This document shows positions 9,222 through 17,194 of a stretch of 50,477 nucleotides of DNA, in pieces. How positions within the stretch are numbered: the stretch's first letter is position 1; the number at the start of each line of letters is the position of its first letter. Source of the stretch: an uncultured Lachnospiraceae bacterium (GTDB taxonomy: Bacteria; Bacillota; Clostridia; Lachnospirales; Lachnospiraceae); assembly GCA_934339365.1 (NCBI GenBank), contig CAKRHW010000014.1, forward strand, positions 1 through 50,477, given 5' to 3'. The notes beneath the pieces are model-generated. The model worked only from the letters and a program-made list of their open reading frames with translations. It was not told the DNA's origin and did not search any database. The position numbers were made by a program, and so were the translations under genes.

Positions 9222-10214
9222 ATGAAAAAAAGAATTTCAATCATACTTCTGGGAATTGTGTTCCTGGATATTTTGTTGCTTTTAGTCAATACAGCACCAT
9301 TTCCGAATGTATTTGATAGAGGAACATATTTTTCAAAGATGAATAGTAAGCTGGTATGGATGGCTATATTTGATTGTATATTTATAGGAATGTATCTGTT
9401 ATTACGCAGGAATTTTGATGTGATATATGATTTGGTAAAATGTAAAAATATTTTATGGAATTTATCAAAGAATGATTTTAAATCCCGGTTTGTAGGCTCT
9501 TACCTTGGAGTATTCTGGGCATTTGTCAATCCGATTGTAACCATTTTACTTTACTGGTTTGTATTTCAGAGCTTTTTTGGTTCCGGACCTGTGGATGGTT
9601 ATCCATATGTATTATGGTTCTCTTCTGGTCTGATTACCTGGTTTATATTTTCAGAGGGATTAACGAATGCGACAAATGCGTTGCTGGAATATGCATATCT
9701 GGTAAAGAAGGTAGTATTTCAGGTTGATATTTTACCAATGGTAAAGATTATATCCGCATCTTTCGTACATTTTGTATTTTTGGTAATTATTTTAATTATC
9801 AGTAGCTGTATGGGATATTATCCTTCCCTTTATACGTTACAGGTATTTTATTATTTTATTTGCATGATTGTACTTTTAATGGCATTGACTTATGCAACGA
9901 GTGCCATTGTATTATTCTTTAGAGATTTAGGACAATTTATCAATGTATTTATGCAGGTATTTATGTGGATGACACCGATTATGTGGAATTTAAGCAGTCA
10001 GCTTCCACAGTGGCTTGCTCCATTCAGATGGATTTTTATGTTAAATCCGGTATACTACATTGTTCAGGGATACAGAGATGCTTTGATTTATCGTGTAAGC
10101 GTATTTCAGCACTTGGCATACACCGCTTACTTCTGGATATTAATCACATTACTGTTAAGGCTTGGAACATCTGTATTTAAACGCTTACGTCCTCACTTTG
10201 CGGATGTTTTATAG
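9222..10214 (+). CDS. Polysaccharide ABC exporter permease (Wzm/TagG type)
   Basis: A 330-residue ABC-2 permease that would move a finished lipid-linked polymer across the membrane with the ATPase encoded next. The family core begins at about residue 80 (LSKNDFKSRFVGSYLG, then FWAFVNPI). It continues with about six membrane segments and the typical late MTPIMW and LNPVYYIVQGYR motifs. Before the core are two extra hydrophobic segments (residues ~5-22 and ~45-62) not present in the usual ~260-270-residue Wzm/TagG proteins. I chose the ATG at 9222 because GGAG (9212-9215) lies 6 bases upstream; in-frame ATGs at 9210 and 9177 lack such a site. The start is fairly, not fully, certain. Confidence 0.9.
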   Translation: MKKRISIILLGIVFLDILLLLVNTAPFPNVFDRGTYFSKMNSKLVWMAIFDCIFIGMYLLLRRNFDVIYDLVKCKNILWNLSKNDFKSRFVGSYLGVFWAFVNPIVTILLYWFVFQSFFGSGPVDGYPYVLWFSSGLITWFIFSEGLTNATNALLEYAYLVKKVVFQVDILPMVKIISASFVHFVFLVIILIISSCMGYYPSLYTLQVFYYFICMIVLLMALTYATSAIVLFFRDLGQFINVFMQVFMWMTPIMWNLSSQLPQWLAPFRWIFMLNPVYYIVQGYRDALIYRVSVFQHLAYTAYFWILITLLLRLGTSVFKRLRPHFADVL

Positions 10215-10253
10215 TTTGATATTGGTGGGAACTAAAAACGGAAAGGATAGAAT

Positions 10254-11567
10254 ATGGGTGAAAAAGTAATTCAGATTAGGAATATAAGTAAAGTATATAA
10301 GCTGTATGACAATCCGATGGATCGTTTAAAAGAAGCACTTAATCTGACAAAGAAGAAAAAATATACAGAATATTATGCACTAGATCAGATTAGTTTTGAT
10401 GTGGAAAAAGGAAGTACCGTTGGTCTGATCGGAACGAATGGTGCAGGTAAGTCTACTTTGCTAAAGATTGTAACAGGCGTTCTTACACCGACATCGGGAG
10501 AGGTAACTGTGAATGGAAAGGTTGCAGCCTTACTAGAACTTGGTGCAGGATTTAACCAGGAATATACCGGAATTCAGAATATCTATCTGAATGGTTCAAT
10601 GATGGGATTTACAGAAGAGCAGATGGACAAGAAGGTTCAGTCAATTATTGATTTTGCAGGAATTGGTGATTTTATTAATCAGCCGGTAAAGACTTATTCA
10701 AGTGGTATGTTTGCAAGACTTGCATTTGCTGTTGCAATTAATGTAGAGCCTGATATTTTAATTGTAGATGAGGCATTATCTGTAGGCGATATTTACTTTC
10801 AGTCGAAGTGCTTTAATAAAATGAATGAAATCAAAGCAAATGGAACAACCATACTATTGGTTACACATGATATGAGTAGTGTCATTAAATATTGTGATAA
10901 GGTTGTGGTCCTGAATAAAGGAAAGTACTTAAAAGAAGGAAATCCAAAAGAAATGGTTGATATCTATAAGAAATTATTGGTCAATCAATATGATGAGAAT
11001 GAGGAACAAGCTGCTGATGATAAAAAGGATGTAAAAAAGAATACCAAAAAGGTAATACCAGAACAGGACGGAGACTGGAAACATCAGCTGAAGTATAGTG
11101 AAGAACGGTTAGACTATGGAAATAGTAAGGCGGATATTATAGATTTTGGAATTTTTGATCACAATGGAAAATTAACCAACATGTTAATGAAAAAGAAAGA
11201 CTGTACAATTAAGATGAAGGTTTTATTCCATCAGGATATTGAGAATCCAATCTTTGCATATACGATTAAGAATGTACATGGAGCAGAGATTACAGGAACC
11301 AATACCATGTTTGAACGAAAGGATATTCCAAAGGCACACAAAGGAGAAGTCTATGAAATCTCTTTTAAACAGAGATTATTGTTGCAAGGTGGGGAATATC
11401 TGTTGTCTTTTGGATGTACAGGATTTGAGAACGGAGAATTTGTGGTATTTCACAGATTATACGATATCACGAATATAGCAGTTATCTCAGAACAGGACAC
11501 AGTCGGTGTGTTTGATGCCGATTCAGAGGTATCCATTCAGTTAGTTTCTACGGAGGAGCAGAAATGA
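10254..11567 (+). CDS. Polysaccharide ABC exporter ATPase with Wzt-type C-terminal domain
   Basis: A 437-residue ATPase partner of the upstream permease. Residues 1-~245 are the nucleotide-binding domain: Walker A GTNGAGKST at 60-68, signature YSSGMFARL, Walker B ILIVDEALSVGD, and the switch His in VTHDMSS. A charged spacer rich in Lys, Glu and Asp (~246-275) leads to a beta-rich C-terminal domain (~280-437). That domain has the Wzt_C pattern of YGNSKADI, DHNGK and NTMF. In E. coli O9a this domain reads the modified non-reducing end of the O-polysaccharide before export. Simple TagH-type ATPases lack the same function, so a chain-end recognition step is likely here (inference). The end overlaps the next gene by ATGA. 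Confidence 0.93.
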   Translation: MGEKVIQIRNISKVYKLYDNPMDRLKEALNLTKKKKYTEYYALDQISFDVEKGSTVGLIGTNGAGKSTLLKIVTGVLTPTSGEVTVNGKVAALLELGAGFNQEYTGIQNIYLNGSMMGFTEEQMDKKVQSIIDFAGIGDFINQPVKTYSSGMFARLAFAVAINVEPDILIVDEALSVGDIYFQSKCFNKMNEIKANGTTILLVTHDMSSVIKYCDKVVVLNKGKYLKEGNPKEMVDIYKKLLVNQYDENEEQAADDKKDVKKNTKKVIPEQDGDWKHQLKYSEERLDYGNSKADIIDFGIFDHNGKLTNMLMKKKDCTIKMKVLFHQDIENPIFAYTIKNVHGAEITGTNTMFERKDIPKAHKGEVYEISFKQRLLLQGGEYLLSFGCTGFENGEFVVFHRLYDITNIAVISEQDTVGVFDADSEVSIQLVSTEEQK

Positions 11568-12457
11568 TAGAAGATAAATTAGATTTGACATTTTATGAAG
11601 GAAAAGATGTATATTCAGATGGCGATATTGAAGATCGTCTGCTAGAAATTGTTCAGGATATGTCGAAGGTACCAGAGATACTTATGAAGAGTAATGATTG
11701 GGCATTGTTATATCATTTATCACCCATCAGAGAAAATATTTTGGAATGGTACCCGTTTGAGAAGGATGCGTCTCTTTTAGAGATTGGAGCAGGATGTGGA
11801 GCATTGACAGGTCTGTTTTGTAAAAAGACAGGTTCTGTAACTGCGATTGATTTATCGAAACGTCGTTCTATGATTAATGCTACAAGGAATAAACAGCATG
11901 ATAATCTAAAGATTATGGTGGGAAATTTTGAAGATATCAAATTAGAAGAAAAGTTTGATTATGTGACACTGATTGGTGTATTTGAATATTCCATTTGCTA
12001 TATTAATGATGAACATCCTTTTGAGAAAATGTTAGAGAAAATTAAGGGATTTTTAAAACCTGGAGGAAAAGTAATCATGGCAATTGAGAATAAATATGGA
12101 ATGAAGTACTGGTGTGGTGCAAGAGAGGATCATACAGGAAAGTATTTCGATGGCTTACAGAATTATATTAATGTAGAAAGAGTGCGTACTTTTTCTAAAA
12201 ATACATTAACGAAATTACTTACAAACGCAGGATTTTCCAAAAATGAATTTTATTATCCGATGCCGGATTACAAATTGCCAACGGAGATTTATTCAGATGA
12301 TTACCTTCCTCAGAGGGGGGCTTTAAGAAATACCAATATTTCTTATGATAGAGACAGATATGAACTTTTTGAAGAAAGTGCAGCATTTGACAGTGTTTGT
12401 GAAGATGGAATGTTTCCGGAATTTGCAAATTCATATTTAGTGATAAGTTCGCTATAG
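11564..12457 (+). CDS. SAM-dependent methyltransferase, probable chain-end modifier
   Basis: A 297-residue class I methyltransferase. Motif I is LLEIGAGCGAL (residues 71-81), the ribose-binding acidic residue is Asp96 in TAIDLS, and LKPGGKVIMAIENK marks the later strand. It overlaps the ATPase gene by 4 bases and is followed 47 bases later by the kinase-like/GT fusion. In WbdD the methyltransferase precedes a kinase domain in one chain; here the same order is split over two genes. Methylation of the polymer's terminal phosphate or sugar is therefore a reasonable guess, not shown by sequence. It could also methylate an internal sugar. Confidence 0.82.
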   Translation: MIEDKLDLTFYEGKDVYSDGDIEDRLLEIVQDMSKVPEILMKSNDWALLYHLSPIRENILEWYPFEKDASLLEIGAGCGALTGLFCKKTGSVTAIDLSKRRSMINATRNKQHDNLKIMVGNFEDIKLEEKFDYVTLIGVFEYSICYINDEHPFEKMLEKIKGFLKPGGKVIMAIENKYGMKYWCGAREDHTGKYFDGLQNYINVERVRTFSKNTLTKLLTNAGFSKNEFYYPMPDYKLPTEIYSDDYLPQRGALRNTNISYDRDRYELFEESAAFDSVCEDGMFPEFANSYLVISSL

Positions 12458-12504
12458 AGGAAAGGTAGATACAAAACGGGAACATCGTGAAAGGAATAGA
12501 GGAC

Positions 12505-15500
12505 ATGACGGAAATATGTTATGCGAAATATAATCGGACAAGAGCACCGAAATTTCAGACAAAGACAATTTTAGAAAAAGAAAATGGTAAAAAAACAATT
12601 GTAAAAGAGGCGATGAACGAAGAGGCACTAGAACATATTCAGTCTTTTCAAAAGAAGTATCAATTCATCAAACAATTATATCAAAATGTAGAGCCGGTTG
12701 CTGTTACCTTGACAGAAAACAGTGCCAGATTTGAATATATAGACGGTCAGACAATTGCATCTGTTTTATCAGCGTGTCTGAATGATAAGGAAAAACTTTT
12801 AAATGAGATGAAAAAGTATTTGGATTTGTATTTTCAGTATGAACCGGAAGTACTCTGCAATTTCGAACAGACAGACGAATTTCAAAAGGTATTCGGAGAA
12901 TATTCGAAAAACTGTCAGGCTGTGAAGATTGCCAATATTGATGAAATCTTTGATAATCTGGTTTTAAAAGATGGAAACTGTTATTTGATTGACTATGAAT
13001 GGGTCTTTGATTTTCCGGTTCCTGTCGCATATATTCGTTTCCGCACTCTGCTTTATTTTTATGTAAATAATAACGCATATATTCAGCACATCATTTCCAT
13101 GGATGAATATATGAAGTTCTTTGGGTTTGGAGAAAATGAGCAAAAAGAGTGGATGGAACTAGAGGACCATTTTCAGCAATATGCGCATGGAAAAGACAGA
13201 CAATATATTTATACCAATAACTATAGAAAGAATACGTATGATATTTATCAGGTATTAAATCTCTATTCCAATATAGGAGAAACCATTTCTTCTCAGGATA
13301 ATTTAATCAGGATGAAGGATCACAATATTTCGGATTATCAGGCAAATGAAAAAATCCTGAATGACATTATTTCAAGTAACAAGGCAGAAAATACAAGACT
13401 TCAGACTCAGATTGGACAGCTTCAGGAACAAATGGGGCATCAGGCAGAGTATATACGTATTTTACGAAGAGCAACAAGAAATCCATTTTATGCGGGGTAT
13501 TTACTTATGAAGAAGATTGGAAAAAAGGTGTTGCCACCACTTGTTCAGATGGGATTATATAGTCTTATGACGGATGGTGTAAGAGCAACTTTATTTAAAA
13601 TGAAGTGTTATTCAAATAACAAAAATCAATATGATATATGGTTAGAGCAGAATGAGAAGGATACTTCCTATGTAGAAAAACTAGATTACGAACCACTTAT
13701 CTCTGTGATTGTTCCTGTATACAATGTTTTATCTTCACAATTAATCGAATGTATTGAATCTGTTCGCAATCAAACCTATAAAAACTGGCAGCTGTGTCTG
13801 GTAGATGATTGTTCTACGATGCCGGAAGTAAGGGAAACACTTGAAAAATATCAGGGAGATCCTAAGATTAAGATTAAGTACAGAGAGAAAAACGGACATA
13901 TTTCAAGAGCAACAAATTCAGGATTTGAAATTGCAGATGGTGAATTTGTAGCATTATTAGACTGTGATGATTTGTTAGCAGAAAATGCTTTATATGAAAT
14001 GGCGAAGAAACTAAATGAGAATCCAAAGTATGATTTTGTGTATAGCGATGAGGATAAGATAACAGAAGATGGAACAAAGAGAAAAGATCCATTTTTTAAG
14101 CCGGACTGGTCGCCGGATACATTTATGTCATTGATGTATACCTGCCACTTTGCAATGTTTCGAAAATCCCTGATTGATGAATTAGGTGGAATGAGAATCG
14201 GATTAGAAGGTTCGCAGGATTATGATCTGGTACTTCGTGTGATGGAAAAAACGAATCAGATTGGACATATTCCAAAGATTTTATATCACTGGAGAGAACG
14301 AAAAGAGTCTACGGCAAATAATATGGGAGCAAAACCTTACATTATTGAGTCAACAAAGAAGGCAAAATTAGATGCTTTAGAACGAAGAGGATTAAAGGGA
14401 ACTTTAAGTTATATTAAACCGATTGTTATGTTCAGAGTAACTTATATTCCACAAAATGATCCAAAAGTAAGTATTGTAATTCCTTCGAAGGATAATTATC
14501 AGGTTTTAAAACAATGTATCGAATCCATTCGCAGTACAACTTCTTACACGAATTATGAAATTATTGTAGTAGACAATGGAAGTAATGCAGAGAATAAGGC
14601 AAAGTATGAACAGCTTTGTGCAGATAATCAGGTACAATATCATTATGAGCCAATGCAGTTTAATTTTTCAAAAATGTGTAATATTGGTGCTGCTCTTGCA
14701 ACAGGTGAATATCTGTTATTTTTAAATGATGATATTGAGATTCGTGGAGAACAGTGGATGTCTATCATGTTAGGACAGGCACAGGTTCCATATACCGGAG
14801 CGGTAGGATGTAAGCTGATGTATCCTGGAACGAACCGTATTCAGCATGTAGGTGTCCTGAATCTTGAGATTGGACCGGGACATGCTTTCCATGGATATGA
14901 TGATGATATGAATTATTATTATGGAAGAAATATTTTAGATTATAATTTTGCAGTCGTAACAGGTGCATGTCTTATGGTCAAGAAAGAAAAATTTGATCAG
15001 GTGAAAGGGTTCGATGAGACATTACCGGTAGCTTATAATGATGTAGAATTATGCTTTAAACTGATTGAAGCAGGATATTATAATGTGCTTAGAAATGATG
15101 TAAAACTGATTCATCATGAATCAATCAGTCGTGGATATGATGCTATGACACCAGAAAAGGCAGAACGTCAGAGAAGAGAAATGCAGCATCTCTATGAGCT
15201 GCATCCGAAGTTCAAGGGATATGATCCATGTTATAATCCAAACTTAACACAGACAAGAGGAGATTTTTCATTTGAACTTTCTAAATGTAGTAAACCACAG
15301 ACGGTATCTGAAGTTTCAGAAAGAATAGAACCACAGAATGCAGAAGTAAAATTCTCAATTGATGAAAAACATTGTACTAATGAGATTCGAATTGCAGGAT
15401 GGGCATTTGTGAAAAAAGGATATAAAGCCGGAAAAGTAAAAATATTGTTAGTTGGAACACAAAGACAGTATGAAGTTACAACGGAGGAAGTTTTCCGACC

Positions 15501-15657
15501 GGATGTAAAAGCAGTAAATGGCAATCATAAATCTCTTTGTTTTGCGGGATTTCAGACGAATTTTGCAAGAGAAAAAATTGCAACGGGAGAATATAAGATT
15601 TATCTTAAACTACATGGAAAGATTGTAGATACGAAAGAAACTTTAAATCTTGGATAA
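12505..15657 (+). CDS. Kinase-like / coiled-coil / tandem GT2 polysaccharide synthase
   Basis: A 1050-residue multidomain protein. Residues ~1-260 resemble a small-molecule kinase fold: a possible beta-3 Lys34 in TIVKEA, a hinge-like FEYIDGQTI, catalytic-loop-like Asp146 and Asn151 (spaced as in HxDxxxxN but without the His), and Asp163 in LIDYEW as the DFG-type Asp. Residues ~275-325 are rich in Gln/Asn/Ile/Leu heptads and likely form a coiled coil. Two GT2 domains follow: SVIVPVYN at ~400 with DCDD at 486-489, and SIVIPSKDN at ~655 with NDD at 741-743. A beta-rich C-terminal module (~940-1050, with IAGWAF) closes it. The ATG at 12505 has AAAGGA about 9 bases upstream; a GTG at 12487 is the alternative. 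It ends 3 bases before a strong terminator. Confidence 0.85.
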   Translation: MTEICYAKYNRTRAPKFQTKTILEKENGKKTIVKEAMNEEALEHIQSFQKKYQFIKQLYQNVEPVAVTLTENSARFEYIDGQTIASVLSACLNDKEKLLNEMKKYLDLYFQYEPEVLCNFEQTDEFQKVFGEYSKNCQAVKIANIDEIFDNLVLKDGNCYLIDYEWVFDFPVPVAYIRFRTLLYFYVNNNAYIQHIISMDEYMKFFGFGENEQKEWMELEDHFQQYAHGKDRQYIYTNNYRKNTYDIYQVLNLYSNIGETISSQDNLIRMKDHNISDYQANEKILNDIISSNKAENTRLQTQIGQLQEQMGHQAEYIRILRRATRNPFYAGYLLMKKIGKKVLPPLVQMGLYSLMTDGVRATLFKMKCYSNNKNQYDIWLEQNEKDTSYVEKLDYEPLISVIVPVYNVLSSQLIECIESVRNQTYKNWQLCLVDDCSTMPEVRETLEKYQGDPKIKIKYREKNGHISRATNSGFEIADGEFVALLDCDDLLAENALYEMAKKLNENPKYDFVYSDEDKITEDGTKRKDPFFKPDWSPDTFMSLMYTCHFAMFRKSLIDELGGMRIGLEGSQDYDLVLRVMEKTNQIGHIPKILYHWRERKESTANNMGAKPYIIESTKKAKLDALERRGLKGTLSYIKPIVMFRVTYIPQNDPKVSIVIPSKDNYQVLKQCIESIRSTTSYTNYEIIVVDNGSNAENKAKYEQLCADNQVQYHYEPMQFNFSKMCNIGAALATGEYLLFLNDDIEIRGEQWMSIMLGQAQVPYTGAVGCKLMYPGTNRIQHVGVLNLEIGPGHAFHGYDDDMNYYYGRNILDYNFAVVTGACLMVKKEKFDQVKGFDETLPVAYNDVELCFKLIEAGYYNVLRNDVKLIHHESISRGYDAMTPEKAERQRREMQHLYELHPKFKGYDPCYNPNLTQTRGDFSFELSKCSKPQTVSEVSERIEPQNAEVKFSIDEKHCTNEIRIAGWAFVKKGYKAGKVKILLVGTQRQYEVTTEEVFRPDVKAVNGNHKSLCFAGFQTNFAREKIATGEYKIYLKLHGKIVDTKETLNLG

Positions 15658-15660
15658 TAA

Positions 15661-15706
15661 AAAAGATATCATACAACTGAGTCATTCAGTCTGTATGATA
15701 TCTTTT
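15661..15706. terminator. Bidirectional terminator between convergent genes
   Basis: A 15-bp perfect stem (15661-15675 with 15692-15706), extended by ACTGA/TCAGT inside, with A-rich left and T-rich right flanks. It separates the end of the polysaccharide export unit on plus from the TSCPD gene on minus and can serve both strands. Confidence 0.88.
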
Positions 15707-15709
15707 GTT

Positions 15710-15955
15710 TTAGTTAGAAGCAAGATAAGATCTCAGTGCCTGTGCAAGCTGGTCCGGACAAGAGGTATCTTTGTATCCACATTTGATACCCTCAAGTCTT
15801 TTGATTGCTTCATGAATATCCATGCCTTCAATCAGTTTGCTGATGCCCTGTGTATTACCGCTGCATCCACCTAAAAACTGAACATTTGTAACCTTATCAT
15901 CAACGACATCAAAGGAAATGTTCATAGAACAAACGCCACGTGGTTTATAATTCAT
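15710..15955 (-). CDS. TSCPD-domain protein (TIGR03905 type)
   Basis: An 81-residue protein of a family common in Clostridia. It contains the name-giving motif in KDTSCPDQLA near the C terminus, and CSGNTQGI and ECGYK-like (here KCGYK) segments with conserved cysteines. It starts MNYKPRGVCS with AGAGG 5 bases upstream. The family resembles the C-terminal domain of some ribonucleotide reductases; its role is unknown. Three conserved Cys residues suggest metal or redox chemistry (inference). Confidence 0.88.
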   Translation of the reverse strand: MNYKPRGVCSMNISFDVVDDKVTNVQFLGGCSGNTQGISKLIEGMDIHEAIKRLEGIKCGYKDTSCPDQLAQALRSYLASN

Positions 15956-16044
15956 AAGAACCTCTTTTCTGATATTGCAAAAATAAAAAACAATATCTTA
16001 AACTGTATTTTAACATAGCATCATTGGATAGTAAAGTTTCAATC

Positions 16045-16977
16045 CTATTTATCGTCTCTGGATTTACCGGAAATACGATATAAATATAATTCAAAGAGTT
16101 GTTTGTGTTTTTTTACAATTACTTCTAGAATAATACCGCAGACCCAGAGTAAAATACCTATCAAAGCAAAAATGCAGGCAACGATAAGTGTTGGGAATTT
16201 AGGTACCAGACCGGAATGCAGGTAGGTTGCAAAAATCGGAATAAATAAAATAGCGGAAACTACAAGGAATAAGAAAGCAAACAGACCAAAAAAGATCATA
16301 GGTTTGTAATCTTTAAATAAGGTTGCAATTGTTTTTAAAACCTTGAAGCCATCACTGAATGTATTTAATTTAGATTCGGAACCTTCCGGACGGTCACGAT
16401 AGTTTACCGGAATCTCTTTTAAATAGAAGTTTTTATCTAATGCATGGATTGTCATCTCAGTTTCAATTTCAAATCCTTTTGAAAGAACAGGAAATGATTT
16501 GACAAATTTTTTACTGAATGCACGATAACCGGTCATGATATCTTTTACATTGCTTTTAAAAAGTCCATTTATTAATTTACGAACCAGTACATTTCCAAAG
16601 TTATGAAAAGGACGTTTATTCTCTGTAAAATATGTAGAAGATAAACGGTCACCAATTACCATATCTACCTGGTTTTCTAGTACTAGATTGCACATTTCCT
16701 TAGCGTGTTCGGCAGGGTAGGTATCATCTCCATCAATCATAAGATAGCAGTCTGCATCAATATCCTGAAACATACTGCGGATTACATTTCCTTTTCCCTG
16801 GCGATATTCGTGACGGACAATCGCTCCGGCATTGCGGGCAATTTCGCTTGTTCCGTCAGATGAATTATTATCATAAACATATATGTCAGCATCTGGTAAT
16901 TCTCTCTTGAAATCCTTTACTACTTTTTCAATGGTTTTTGATTCATTGTAGCAAGGAATTAATACTGCAATTGACAT
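16045..16977 (-). CDS. DPM1-like membrane-anchored GT2 glycosyltransferase
   Basis: A 310-residue enzyme resembling dolichol/polyprenyl-phosphate sugar synthases. It begins IAVLIPCYNESKTI, has VYDNNSSDGTSE and DGDDTYPAE (DGDD at 82-85), and ends with two membrane segments at about 230-255 and 262-290. The family transfers a sugar from a nucleotide donor to polyprenyl phosphate, giving donors for GT-C enzymes that act outside. AAAGGAGG lies just before the ATG. It is divergent from the DUF2142 membrane protein, a plausible user of such lipid-linked donors (inference). A single-domain GtrB-like function is the best alternative description. Confidence 0.88.
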   Translation of the reverse strand: MSIAVLIPCYNESKTIEKVVKDFKRELPDADIYVYDNNSSDGTSEIARNAGAIVRHEYRQGKGNVIRSMFQDIDADCYLMIDGDDTYPAEHAKEMCNLVLENQVDMVIGDRLSSTYFTENKRPFHNFGNVLVRKLINGLFKSNVKDIMTGYRAFSKKFVKSFPVLSKGFEIETEMTIHALDKNFYLKEIPVNYRDRPEGSESKLNTFSDGFKVLKTIATLFKDYKPMIFFGLFAFLFLVVSAILFIPIFATYLHSGLVPKFPTLIVACIFALIGILLWVCGIILEVIVKKHKQLFELYLYRISGKSRDDK

Positions 16978-17090
16978 AAAATCCTCCTTTGATTTTTATA
17001 AAAATACGCATACCAAAATAGTATAACATTAATAGAGATAATATGAAATAGAATTTAGAAAAATTATAAGGAAGAAGTTGGCTTTTTCAA

Positions 17091-17119
17091 TTGACAAAAA
17101 CAGGGATACGTATTAAGGT
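17091..17119 (+). promoter_or_regulatory. Possible promoter of the DUF2142 gene
   Basis: A perfect TTGACA at 17091-17096. The -10 element is unclear: TAAGGT at 17114-17119 gives the right 17-base spacing but is a weak match, while TATAGA at 17119-17124 is too far. The mRNA would start about 70 bases before the ATG. Confidence 0.4.
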
Positions 17120-17194
17120 ATAGATGATTTTGTCAAAAAAATATGTGAAAAAGAGTGATGAAATTTAATAAATGGAGAAAGGAAAAAGGAGAGA

